Of a DNA stretch of 64,000 nucleotides, positions 13,439 to 24,707 are shown one piece after another (position 1 is the stretch's first letter; the number at the start of each line of letters is the position of its first letter). Location of the stretch: assembly GCF_046630445.1 (NCBI RefSeq), contig NC_092335.1, positions 627,347,501 to 627,411,500 on the forward strand, written 5' to 3'. The notes under the pieces were generated by a model. That model was not told the origin of the DNA. It saw only the letters and a list, made by a program, of their open reading frames with translations, and made no database searches. A program made the position numbers and the translations under genes. Source of the DNA: Rutidosis leptorrhynchoides. Taxonomy: Eukaryota; Streptophyta; Magnoliopsida; Asterales; Asteraceae.

Positions 13439-15408
13439 TGATAATGCTAAAAACGAACATATATTTCATAGCATTATTCCTCAAGAAAGACAAGCTTTTA
13501 GTTGCAATTGTTCTATTTACAAATGATATTCGTTTAAATAATAAAAGGTGAAGACAAAAGACAGATTCGACGAATTGAAGACGCAAACGACCAAAAAGCT
13601 CAAAAGTACAAAAGACAATCAAATAGGTTCCAATTATTGATAAGAAACGTCTCGAAATTACAAGAGTACAAGATTCAAAACGCAAAGTACAAAATATAAA
13701 ATTGTACGCAAGGACGTTCGAAAATCCAGAACCGGGACATGAGTCAACTCTCAACGCTCGACGCAACGGACTAAAAATTACAAGTTAACTATGTATATAA
13801 ATATAATATAATATATAATTAATTATATTAATTATATATATATTATATTTATAAATAAATCGTCGGCAAGAAAGACTCCAAAGCTGGTGAGCTGTATTTA
13901 CAAACTCCGCGACTCGCGGAGTTTGAAGGCAAAAAATGCCGCGAGTCGCGGAGGCCCAAATTCTGAAAGTCCCTATAAAGCCAACCGAATTCTGATCATT
14001 TTTCACACTCTTAATCTATCTCTCTTTCAATATATACGTAAAAATATATATATAATTTATATTTTAATTTTAATTTTAATTTTAAATCCTAATAATAAGG
14101 GTATGTTAGCAAATGTTGTAAGGGTGTAAGTCGAAATTCTGTCCGTGTAACGCTACGCTATTTTTAATCATTGTAAGTTATGTTCAACCTTTTTAATTTA
14201 ATGTCTCGTAGCTAAGTTATTATTATGCTTATTTAATCCAAAGTAATCATGATGTTGGGCTAATTACTAAAATTGGGTAATTGGGCTTTGTACCATAATT
14301 GGGGTTTGGACAAAAGAACGACACTTGTGGAAATTAGACTATGGGCTATTAATGGGTTTTATATTAACTAAACAATACCTTGTTAATTTAATATACAAAC
14401 TTATAATTCAACGTATTTATATATAACCACATACGCTTTACTGGGTATGGTGGGCGGGATATCTATAAATACCAATAATTATTCATTTTACCGGATACGG
14501 AACTGGATTAATAGTTAATAGACTTGTTGAAACAGGGGTGAATTACATTCAAGGGTAATTGGTGTAATTGTTAACAAAGTAGTAAGATCTTGGTTTACAC
14601 GCAGTCGATAACCTGGTGTATTCATTAAACAAAGTATTAAAACCTTGTTACAATTCGAATCCCCAATTAGTTGGAATATTTGACTTCGGGAATAAGAATA
14701 ATTTGACGAAGGCTTTCGCTCTTTATATTTAATGGACAAAATCCGTATGGACATATTAAATAATCCAGGACAAAGGACAACTAACCCATGGGCATAAAAC
14801 TAAAATCAACACGTCAAACATCATGATTACGTAAGTTTAAATAAGCATAATTCTTTTATTTCATATTTAATTTCCTTTATTTTATATTTAATTGCACTTC
14901 TAATTATCGTATTTTTATTTTTATTGTATTTAATTGCACTTTTAATTATCGTACTTTTTAATTATCGCAAGTTTATTTTATCGCACTTTTATTATTCACA
15001 ATTTCATTATCGTTATTTACTTTACGCTTTAAATTAAGTCTTGCATTTATTTATTATTTTACATTTGGTTTTAACTGCGACTAAAGTTTTAAAATCGACA
15101 AACCGGTCATTAAACGGTAAAAACCCCCCTTTATAATAATAATATTACTTATATATATATTTGTATTTCTATAAAAGTAAACTAATATAGCGTTAAGCTT
15201 TGTTTAAAAAGATTCCCTGTGGAACGAACCGGACTTACTAAAAACTACACTGCTGTACGATTAGGTACACTGCCTATAAGTGTTGTAGCAAGGTTTAAGT
15301 ATATCCATTCTCTAAATAAATAAATATCTTGTGTAAAATTGTATCGTATTTAATAGTATTTCCTGATAAAATATAAGCTATTTTATATACTACTCTGCTA
15401 AAACATCA
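13439..15408 (+). repeat. Element B 5' LTR
   Basis: 1,970 bp, from TGATAATGC to AAACATCA, with short inverted ends TGAT/ATCA. It matches the LTRs at 49325-51311 (plus) and 23149-24570 with 32061-32633 (minus). Relative to those it lacks about 17 bp near 14725. It contains a palindrome pair and TATA box (13902-13980) and AATAAATAAATA near 15315 as a possible polyadenylation signal. Confidence 0.92.
13902..13980 (+). promoter_or_regulatory. LTR promoter module of B: palindrome pair plus TATA box
   Basis: Palindrome 1 (13902-13924) has 11-bp arms AAACTCCGCGA / TCGCGGAGTTT around one C. Palindrome 2 (13939-13951) is CCGCGA/G/TCGCGG. Start-to-start distance is 37 bp. TATAAAG follows at 13974, 35 bp after the start of palindrome 2. 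Transcription would be expected to start around 14005. The same layout occurs in the LTRs of 3 and 4 and before the env-position gene. Confidence 0.65.
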
Positions 15409-15417
15409 AGTTATTTT

Positions 15418-15438
15418 TGACGCCGTTGCCGGGGAATC
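15418..15438 (+). other. Element B primer binding site (tRNA-Asp)
   Basis: TGACGCCGTTGCCGGGGAAT starts nine bases after the LTR end and matches the complement of the tRNA-Asp 3' end apart from the third base and one extra G. This is the primer type known for Athila elements. Confidence 0.85.
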
Positions 15439-16811
15439 TCGTAAACGCCGGAAGCGCAACGCTAATATAAAGAATAAAAAAAAAAGATTTTTATTTTACT
15501 TTTATTAAAATTCGTTTTTATAAAAGTACGTTTTAAATATTCGAAAATATAAAAAGAAAAACAAAAATTTATATATTTTTAAGAGTTTGTTAAAAGTACT
15601 ATAAGTTTCTTTATTTTTATTTTAGTTTATAAAAATATAATTTTTATTTAAATATCTTTTATTTATATAAAAACAGAAAATTAGAAAACATAAAAAAAAA
15701 AAACGCGTCAGTTTTAAACTGTTCCAGGGTTGAATTTTGAAACCCCGAGACTCGCGGGGTTTGCTGCTTTAAATACCGCAACTCGCGGAGCTTTTCTGAC
15801 ACGCGACAGAACCCTAATTCAGCATTAATTATGGGTATTTATTAATTATTATTATTATAAACCCTAATTATCTATTATTATTATAATTAAGTTTTATTTT
15901 AAAGTTTCTTTTTATTTAATTTGTTTTATTTAGTTAAATTAGTTTAATTAAATTGTAAAATTAATAGTTTTAATAAATAATTAATATAAAAATAATATTT
16001 TTATAAAAATTGTATTTTTTACAACTTTTTGTATATTTTTATATTTTATCCCTTTTTAATCCTTTTAGCGTAATATTTGTAATATTTAGCTCATATTTAG
16101 TTTTAAACTTAGTTTTTGCCATAGTTATTTTTTTCTAGATTTTTAGACTTAGCCGTAGAATCCCTTAAGTGCTTTTTCTTTAGACTAAGATTTAGGTGCT
16201 TTATAATTTTGCGATGCCTTTTTAAGTTTTAGTTTCTTTTTTAAGTTATTTTCAATTGGGATTTAGTTTTGCCTGTAAGCTTTAATATTTTTAGGCGACT
16301 TTTACCTATGTATCAATTATCATTCCAATTAGTAATCTCAATTTGCGATTATAATTTTAAGTTAGTTGTAGTAATAAGGTTTGGTTAGTCAAGTATTTTT
16401 AAGTTTTATAAGTTTCTTTTATTTTTCCGTCACCTTTTATTTTTCAACCATTTTTCTTTTTCGACCTTTTTCCGACGAACTCTTTTTCTTTCTTATTTCT
16501 CGCTATTCTAGTTTTAGGACATAGATTTTTATTCTACTTCTTATCTAAATTTCTTAAAATTACGAAAATTTATTTTAAGTGGTTAAATTGATAGACATCA
16601 AAATTTTCTGGTTCGTAGTAATAGTTGGATTTGTACGTGGACCGGGTTATTGGAGCCAAACAGTCCTCAATTATATTGAGACCAAACGAATCCTGCCCCT
16701 CTGCTGCATCTTTTGGCTATTCGAAACGTGGGCAAAATCAGAAAAGTCTATTGATTGGATAACTTATTATAATTTTTCTTTCCTTTTAAAAACTAATAGG
16801 ATATTCAGTGA
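15439..16811 (+). other. Element B leader, untranslated, with palindrome pair and conserved block
   Basis: About 1.4 kb of AT-rich leader. A palindrome near 15740-15762 (arms AAACCCCGAGA / TCGCGGGGTTT) and a half-matching partner near 15776 repeat the LTR pair with altered sequence. A conserved block runs from about 16578 into the gag start. The open frame 16579-16860 in this block starts with GTG, not ATG, overlaps gag out of frame, and is closed in A and D; I do not call it a gene. Confidence 0.65.
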
Positions 16812-19800
16812 ATGCACCGAGCAAGACGTTCACCACCTTTTGTACGTTCACCACCTGTAACTCGATCAAGACATTTAGCAAATATTACTGCCGTTGATTT
16901 TTCTTTAGAATCGTCATCCAGTCGACGAAGTACTCCAGTTCAAATTTTCGATAATCCATTTTTTGAACCCGACCTCACAATTGACAATCCGGAGAATATT
17001 CAGGAACGATTCGTAGATCCTGAACCACTAAACTTTCCTCCGGAACCACCAATCATTCAAACAGAGATTGTTGAGGAACGAACCATAAAATTAGAATCCT
17101 CTAGTGATTCCGATTCAACAAATTCAATTATGGAGAATCTGGAACCTTTAAGTATGGAAGACCGAATGAGAGCTAAACGCACTGGCCAAGGTCACGCAAT
17201 TACTCATCCAGACATTAATGCGCCAGATTATGAAATCAAAGGACAAATTCTACACATGGTGACTAATCAATGCCAATTTAGTGGTACGCCGAAGGAAGAT
17301 CCAAATGAACATCTACGTACCTTTAATAGGATCTGCACACTATTTAAAATCCGAGAAGTGGAGGATGAACAGATATACCTCATGTTATTTCCCTGGACTT
17401 TAAAGGGAGAAGCCAAAGATTGGTTAGAATCGTTACCTGAAGGGGCGATTGATACATGGGACGTTTTAGTTGAAAATTTTCTTAAACAATTCTTTCCGGC
17501 ATCTAAAGCCGTAAGACTTCAAGCAGAAATTGTTACGTTTACACAGAAGCCAAATGAAACTCTATATGAGGCGTGGACAAGATATGGAAAGTTATTAAGA
17601 GGATGTCCGCAACATGGTTTAGACACATGTCAAATAGTACAAATATTCTACCAAGGATGCGACATCACTACAAGGAAAGACATAGATATAGCAGCTGGTG
17701 GTTCTATTATGAAGAAAACCGAAACTGATGCTTACAAAATTATTGATAACACTGCTTCCCACTCACATGAGTGGCACCAAGAAAAAGATATCGTTAGATC
17801 ATCTAAAGCAGCTAGAGCCGATTCTAGCCATGACTTAGATTCCATTTCCGCAAAGATAGATGCTGTCGAGAGACGAATGGAAAAGATGACTAAGGATATT
17901 CACTCAATACGAATTAGTTGTGAGCAGTGTGGAGGACCACATTTGACAAAAGATTGTCTCAGTATTGAATTAACAATGGAACAAAGAGAGAATATTTCAT
18001 ACATAAACCAAAGGCCTGGAAATAATTATCAGAATAATTATCAACCGCCAAGACCGATTTACAATCAAAACCAGAATTATAACCGAAATATTCCATACAA
18101 CAACCAACAAGGTCCTAGTAATCAACAAGTATCCAATAATACTTATAATCAACGAAGACCTAATTTTCAAAACAAACCACCACAACAAACCGATGATAAA
18201 AAGCCGAATTTAGAAGATATGATGACGAAGCTAGTTGAAACTCAAACGCAATTTTTTACATCTCAGAAACAAACTAATGAACAAAATGCTCAAGCATTTA
18301 GAAATCAACAAGCTTCTATTCAAAATCTGGAACAAGAAGTAAGTAACCTAGCAAGGTTAATAGGTGAAAGAAAATCGGGAAGTTTACCTAGTGATACAAA
18401 TGCTAACCCCCGGAATGAAACAGCTAAAGCCATTACCACAAGAAGTGGTACAACACTTAAACCACCTGAAATACCTGTAACTTCTGATGAAGCTATTCCT
18501 ACTCCACAAGAACCACAACCTGATCAAGATAAGGAAAAAGAACCGGTAGTTGAAAAGGTTAATGAAGATAACACAGTTAAGGCTAAACCTTATGTTAAAC
18601 CATACCAACCACCACTTCCTTACCCGAGTAAAATGAAGAAAGAGAAACTTGAAGCTGAGCAATCCAAATTCTTGGATATGTTTAAACAGATAAATGTAAA
18701 TCTTCCTTTCATTGATGTGATTTCAGGAATGCCTAGATATGCTAAATTCTTGAAAGATCTAATCTCAAATAGAAAGAAAATGGAAGAACTCTCGGCTGTT
18801 ACTATGAATGCTAATTGTTCAGCAGTGCAGTTGAATAAGATACCAGAAAAATTATCTGATCCAGGAAGTTTCACAATTCCATGTTTTCTGGGTAGTCTTA
18901 GTTCAATAGAAGCATTGGCAGACTTAGGTGCTAGTATAAATCTAATGCCGTATTCACTATACACTAAACTAGACCTTGGAGAATTGAAACCAACAAGAAT
19001 AAGCATACAACTAGCCGATAGATCAATAAAATATCCTAGAGGGATAATGGAGAACATGCTAGTTAAAGTTGGTACTTTAGTATTTCCAGTAGATTTTGTT
19101 GTTCTAGACATGGAAGAAGATTCTCAAGTTCCTCTCATATTAGGAAGACCATTCTTAAACACGGCTAAAGCAATGATAGACGTGTTCGGTAAGAAATTGA
19201 CCCTAAGTATAGAGGACGAGAGTGTTACCTTTTCAGTTGATAGAGCAATACAACAACCACAATCTGCAGATGATACATGTTATTATATTCAGACTATAGA
19301 TGCACATGCAGAATTGTTAGAAGAATTTCCAGAATTACAAGGAACAGGAGAATGTTCTTTAGGAGAAGGTAATGAACCAATTGATGAAGCTGAAATGTTA
19401 GCTACACTTATAGCTAATGGATATGAACCAACAACAGAAGAAATTCAAATGCTAAAAGAAGAAGACAGATATCGATACAAATCATCGATAGAAGAACCTC
19501 CGAAATTAGAATTAAAGCCACTTCCAAACCATTTGGAATACGCTTATTTACATGGTGAATCTGAATTACCTGTAATAATATCGTCTTCTCTTACTGAAAA
19601 TGAGAAATCACAACTCATTTCTGTGTTGAAAGCTCATAAACCAGCCATTGCATGGAAGATTCATGATATTAAAGGAATAAGTCCTTCGTATTGCACACAT
19701 AAAATCCTTATGGAAGAAGGTCATAAAACGTATGTGCAACGCCAACGAAGACTAAATCCTAATATGCAAGATGTAGTTAAAAAAGAAATTATTAAACTGC

Positions 19801-22414
19801 TAGATGCAGGTTTAATTTATCCAATCTCTGATAGTCCATGGGTAAGCCCAGTTCAATGCGTGCCTAAGAAGGGTGGCATGACTGTCATTACAAATGAGAA
19901 AAATGAGCTTATTCCTACTAGGACTGTAACAGGATGGCGTGTGTGTATTGATTATAGAAAATTAAATGATGCCACCAGAAAAGATCACTTTCCCTTACCT
20001 TTCATTGATCAAATGTTGGAAAGATTAGCCGGAAATAGTTACTATTGTTTTCTAGATGGATTTTCCGGATATTTTCAAATTCCAATAGCACCCGAGGATC
20101 AAGAGAAAACCACATTCACGTGCCCTTATGGTACTTTTGCTTACAAACGCATGCCATTTGGACTTTGTAACGCCCCTGCAACCTTTCAAAGGTGTATGAT
20201 GGCAATTTTTCACGACATGATAGAAGAATGCATGGAAGTTTTCATGGATGACTTTTCAGTCTTCGGTGATACATTTGAAACATGTCTAGTTAATCTTGAA
20301 CGAATGCTTATTAGATGCGAACAATCAAATCTAGTACTTAATTGGGAGAAATGCCATTTCATGGTTAAAGAAGGCATCGTTCTTGGTCATAAAATTTCAA
20401 AAGAAGGAATTGAAGTGGATAGAGCTAAAGTAGATGTAATTGCTAAACTTCCACATCCCACCAATGTTAGAGGAGTTAGGAGTTTTCTAGGGCATGCCGG
20501 TTTTTACCGACGTTTCATAAAAGATTTTTCTAAAATTGCCACTCCTATGAATAAACTCCTAGAAAAGGATGCTCCATTCATCTTTTCCGATGAGTGTATC
20601 AAATCTTTTAATATTCTTAAAGAGAAACTAACTAATGCGCCGATCATGATAACACCAAATTGGAATCTACCATTTGAACTAATGTGCGATGCAAGTGATT
20701 TTGCAATGGGAGCCGTTTTAGGATAAAGGATTGAAAAACGATTTCAACCTATATATTATGCTATTAAGACGTTACAAGGAGCACAAACGAACTATACAAC
20801 TACCGAAAAAGAACTCCTTGCTATTGTCTTTGCTTTTGACAAATTTCGATCATATCTCGTTCTAGCAAAAACGGTGGTCTATACCGACCATTCTGCTCTT
20901 AGATACCTATTTTCGAAACAAGATGCTAAACCAAGATTAATCCGTTGGATCTTACTCTTACAAGAGTTTGATATTGAAATCCGAGATAAAAGAGGGCAGA
21001 AAATCTCGCCGCTGATCATCTTTCTCGTCTTGAAAATCCCTAATTAGAAGTTCTAAATGAATCGGCCATACAAGACAACTTTCCTGATGAATATCTATTG
21101 AAGATAGATTATAAAAAAATTCCATGGTTTGCAGACTATGCAAACTACTTAGTTTGTGGATTCCTTGAAAAAGGATTATCGTACCAAAGATGAAAGAAAT
21201 TCTTCAGTGATATAAAACACTATTTTTGGGAAGATCCACATTTGTTTAAAAGTTGTCCCGATGGAATAATACGCCGATGTGTATTTGGAGATGAAGCTAG
21301 TTAAATATTAAACCATTGTCACACAGGACCAACAGGAGGGCATTATGGGCCTCAACTAACAGCAAGAAAAGTTTATGATGCTGGATTCTATTGGCCTACA
21401 ATTTACAAAGACGCACACCTTCTTTGCAAATCCTGTGGTGCTTGTCAAAGGGCCGGAAAAATAAGTCAACGTGATGAAATGCCACAAAATGTCATCCAAG
21501 TATGTGAAGTATTTGACATTTGGGGTATTGACTTTATGGGTCCATTTCCAAAATCTCATAATAATCTATATATACTCGTAGCCATTGATTATGTATCTAA
21601 ATTGGCGGAAGCACAAGCTCTCCCAACTAACGATGCACGAGTTGTAGTCAACTTTTTAAAACGTCTTTTTGCAAGGTTTGGAACACCGAAAGCTTTAATA
21701 AGTGATCTGGGAACTCATTTCTGTAATAATCAACTTGAGAAAGTTCTTAAAAGATATGGAGTAACTCATAAAATCTCCACCGCATATCATCCACAAATAA
21801 GTGGACAAGTTGAAAATACCAACCGAGCTTTAAAACGTATTCTAGAGAAAACCGTAGGATCAAATCCGAAGGAATGGTCCATTAAATTGGAGGATGCACT
21901 CTGGGCTTTTAGAACAGCCTACAAAACTCCAATTGGAACCACACCTTTTAGACTTGTTTATGGAAAAGCATGTCATCTTCCAGTAGAAATTGAACACAAA
22001 GCATTTTGGGCTTTGAAGACATGTAATCTTGATTTACATGAAGCCGGACATCTACGATTAAGTCAACTAAACGAATTAGAAGAATTAAGACATGACGCAT
22101 ACGAAAATTCGTTAATCTATAAGGAAAGAACGAAGAAATGGCATGATAAAAGGATCAGAAGTTCAAAATAATTTAAAGAAGGAGACAGAGTTCTTCTTTT
22201 CAATTCACGATTCAAGCTATTTCCTGGAAAATTGAAATCAAGATGGTCTGGACCATTCATAGTCAAAAGAGTTTTCCCATACGGAATAGTAGAATTGATA
22301 AATTCAAATGGGATTGAATTTAAAGTTAATGGTCACAGAGTTAAACACTACATACATGGTCCGATGGAAGTCGACAACGAAGTTAATCACAATTTCGACA
22401 CCACAGCTAACTAA
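16812..22414 (+). pseudogene. Element B gag-pol polyprotein with several stops
   Basis: ATG at 16812 opens 1,304 codons. Visible parts: gag core around residues 175-260 (FPWTLKGEAKDWL), knuckle CEQCGGPHLTKDC near 370 (spacing CX2CX3HX4C), a polar linker rich in N and Q, retropepsin-like protease with ALADLGAS near 700, RT with FMDD near 1145, and the start of RNase H (CDAS). TAA at 20724 replaces the CAA seen in 3 and 4. Later lesions: 1-bp deletion near 20995, TGA at 21191, TAA near 21302 and TAA at 22169. RNase H and integrase (D at DFMGPF, D at SDLGTHF, E at GQVEN) are otherwise collinear to 22414. Without the lesions the product would be about 1,867 aa, typical for gypsy gag-pol in one frame. 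The copy cannot make an intact RNase H or integrase. Confidence 0.93.
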
Positions 22415-22572
22415 GTGTAGGGAGAATCAAGTCTTTAAAGGATAATATGTATTTCTGTTAGAGTTAGATTGCCTGTTTTCATGTAGTTCTCGAAAATGGA
22501 ACCCGAATGGTCTTTCCCTAGCAGACCCTAAAGAACTAGTCTTCTCCCCCCATTCTGAATTTTTATTTTTTT

Positions 22573-22574
22573 AG
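22573..22574 (+). promoter_or_regulatory. Candidate 3' splice site before the zinc-knuckle gene (B)
   Basis: A long pyrimidine tract (TTTTTATTTTTTTAG) ends at 22574, 11 bp before the ATG of the small gene. The same tract stands before the copies at 58483 and 38772 (minus). It would allow a spliced subgenomic RNA from the LTR promoter. Confidence 0.45.
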
Positions 22575-22585
22575 GTTTTTACAAA

Positions 22586-23002
22586 ATGAAGACTGCCTGT
22601 GAACTAAACCATGGTCTAATGCTACACGCTTTGATCACTAAATGTAATAATGACACACTTCCGAGTGAAATAGTATCAGTAATCAGAGAAAGAATGGACG
22701 GAGTTAGAAAAGAATCCAGATGCGAAGATAATAAGTTACAATTTGGTAAAGGAAAATCAAAATCCGCGGCGAAAAGAAGAGCTCGACACCTAGAACGATG
22801 TCACAAATGCGGAAAATGGTCACATGGAGGTAAATGTTCAAATAATCAAACCTATTCAAACACCGAATTTGTTACTTTATGCAGAGACGGACCGTTCATA
22901 TGTTTAGAAGAAAAGACACTGAATGCTCGAGGTTACGCCTATGTAGCCATGGAAAACCAATTAAATCGACTATCTTATGAATGGGATAGATCATATAACT
23001 AA
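22586..23002 (+). CDS. 138-aa basic zinc-knuckle protein downstream of pol (element B)
   Basis: Intact ATG-started frame beginning MKTACELNHGL. It has a basic stretch KGKSKSAAKRRARHLER (about residues 54-70) followed by CHKCGKWSHGGKC (about 72-84), spacing CX2CX4HX3C, one residue shorter than the usual retroviral knuckle. There are no membrane segments. The C-terminal third is without motif. I do not recognise the family. Nucleic-acid binding is inferred from the knuckle and basic patch. It lies 171 bp after pol and between a candidate splice acceptor (22573) and a donor CACAG/GTATG (after 23018), which suggests its own exon. An equivalent frame is intact in element 4 and broken in element 3. 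Confidence 0.7.
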   Translation: MKTACELNHGLMLHALITKCNNDTLPSEIVSVIRERMDGVRKESRCEDNKLQFGKGKSKSAAKRRARHLERCHKCGKWSHGGKCSNNQTYSNTEFVTLCRDGPFICLEEKTLNARGYAYVAMENQLNRLSYEWDRSYN

Positions 23003-23054
23003 GAAATATATTTCACAGGTATGTCTGTACAGTTTTTATTTTATTTTTTTTTAT

Positions 23055-23148
23055 TTCCGACTATCCATTCTCTGTACAATTTATTATAACTTACTGTGTT
23101 TAGACCCCCAAAGTGTTGTATGGACATATGTTTAATTCAAAAATAACT
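23055..23148. other. Junction segment between broken B and the inverted LTR of element 3
   Basis: After homology to 4 stops near 23054 come about 50 bp of unassigned sequence. Then 23090-23130 reads as an imperfect inverted copy of 45137-45180, including a perfect 24-bp inverted match (23107-23130 against 45137-45160). The last bases (AATAACT before 23149) are the reverse complement of the first internal bases after an LTR of this family. Confidence 0.7.
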
Positions 23149-24570
23149 TGATGTTTTAGCAGAGTAGTATATAAAATAGCTTATATTTTATCAGGAAATA
23201 CTATTAAATACGATACAATTTTACACAAGATATTTATTTATTTAGAGAATGGATATACTTAAACCTTGCTACAACACTTATAGGCAGTGTACCTAATCGT
23301 ACAGTAGTGTAGTTTTTAGTAAGTCCGGTTCGTTCCACAGGGAATCTTTTTAAACAAAGCTTAACGCTATATTAGTTTACTTTTATAGAAATACAAATAT
23401 ATATATATATATATAAGTAATATTATTATTATAAAGGGGGGTTTTTACCGTTTAATGACCGGTTTGTCGATTTTAAAACTTTAGTCGCAGTTAAAACCAA
23501 ATGTAAAATAATAAATAAATGCAAGACTTAATTTAAAGCGTAAAGTAAATAACGATAATGAAATTGTGAATAATAAAAGTGCGATAAAATAAACTTGCGA
23601 TAATTAAAAAGTACGATAATTAAAAGTGCAATTAAATACAATAAAAATAAAAATACGATAATTAGAAGTGCAATTAAATATAAAATAAAGGAAATTAAAT
23701 ATGAAATAAAAGAATTATGCTTATTTAAACTTCCGTAATCATGATGTTTGACGTGTTGATTTTAGTTTTATGCCCATGGGTTAGTTGTCCTTTGTCCTGG
23801 ATTATTTAATATGTCCATACGGATTTTGTCCATAATAGTCCATCAGTCATAAATATAAAGAGCGAAAGCCTTCGTCAAATTATTCTTATTCCCGAAGTCA
23901 AATATTCCAACTAATTGGGGATTCGAATTGTAACAAGGTTTTAATACTTTGTTTAATGAATACACCAGGTTATCGACTGCGTGTAAACCAAGATCTTACT
24001 ACTTTGTTAACAATTACACCAATTACCCTTGAATGTAATTCACCCCTGTTTCAACAAGTCTATTAACTATTAATCCAGTTCCGTATCCGGTAAAATGAAT
24101 AATTATTGGTATTTATAGATATCCCGCCCACCGTACCCAGTAAAGCGTATGTGGTTATATATAAATACGTCGAATTATAAGTTTGTATATTAAATTAACA
24201 AGGTATTGTTTAGTTAATATAAAACCCATTAATAGCCCATAGTCTAATTTCCACAAGTGTCGTTCTTTTGTCCAAACCCCAATTATGGTACAAAGCCCAA
24301 TTACCCAATTTTAGTAATTAGCCCAACATCATGATTACTTTGGATTAAATAAGCATAATAATAACTTAGCTACGAGACATTAAATTAAAAAGGTTGGACA
24401 TAACTTACAATGATTAAAAATAGCGTAGCGTTACACGGACAGAATTTCGACTTACACCCTTACAACATTTGCTAACATACCCTTATTATTAGGATTTAAA
24501 ATTAAAATTAAAATTAAAATATAAATTATATATATATTTTTACGTATATATTGAAAGAGAGATAGATTAA
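23149..24570 (-). repeat. Element 3 LTR, distal half, minus strand
   Basis: Reverse complement of the B/4 LTR from its ATCA end (23149) to a point near the TATA region, where element C is inserted. It resumes at 32061. Beyond its end lies the reverse of AGTTATTTTTGA, the internal sequence that normally follows a 5' LTR, so this LTR was once followed by an element interior and not by plain host DNA. Confidence 0.92.
24566..24570. repeat. Target site duplication of element C, left (ATTAA)
   Basis: ATTAA before the TG of C matches ATTAA at 32056-32060. Removing C and one copy restores the uninterrupted LTR sequence seen at 14000-14030 (reverse complement). Confidence 0.97.
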
Positions 24571-24675
24571 TGTAAGACCCGAATATTTGTTGTGTACACA
24601 TGTGTAAATAAGCTACTTGAAGTGGGGTTCTTGTTGTACATTTAAAAAGAAGTCAGAATCTGGCCTGGTGATATT

Positions 24676-24707
24676 GCGCGCCGCGCAGCCTTCTGGCGCG
24701 CCGCGCC
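24676..24707 (+). promoter_or_regulatory. Paired GC palindromes in the C LTR
   Basis: GCGCG/C/CGCGC (24676-24686) and GGCGCG/C/CGCGCC (24695-24707), 19 bp apart, shared with the E LTR. The flanking GAATCTGGCC before the pair is also similar to E. An identical pair is in the 3' LTR near 30736-30767. Confidence 0.6.

Larger units (their letters stand above)
13439..23054 (+). mobile_element. Element B: Athila-like element, 3' part missing
   Basis: The order is 5' LTR (13439-15408), tRNA-Asp primer site, leader, gag-pol, zinc-knuckle gene, then an abrupt break about 23054 where homology to elements 3 and 4 stops. The env-position gene, 3' region and 3' LTR that should follow are absent. It is inserted in the integrase region of A. 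Sequence is close to 3 and 4, so B is fairly young although its pol is broken. Confidence 0.88.

Noticed and set aside
15418-15438. A tRNA gene fragment
   Set aside because: The tRNA-Asp similarity is limited to the 3' end complement directly after the LTR, the signature of a primer binding site.
16579-16860. 93-codon frame before gag in B (also 44479-44760 and 52479-52760)
   Set aside because: It has no ATG start, overlaps gag out of phase, and is closed in A and D. It is better explained as a conserved non-coding leader block.
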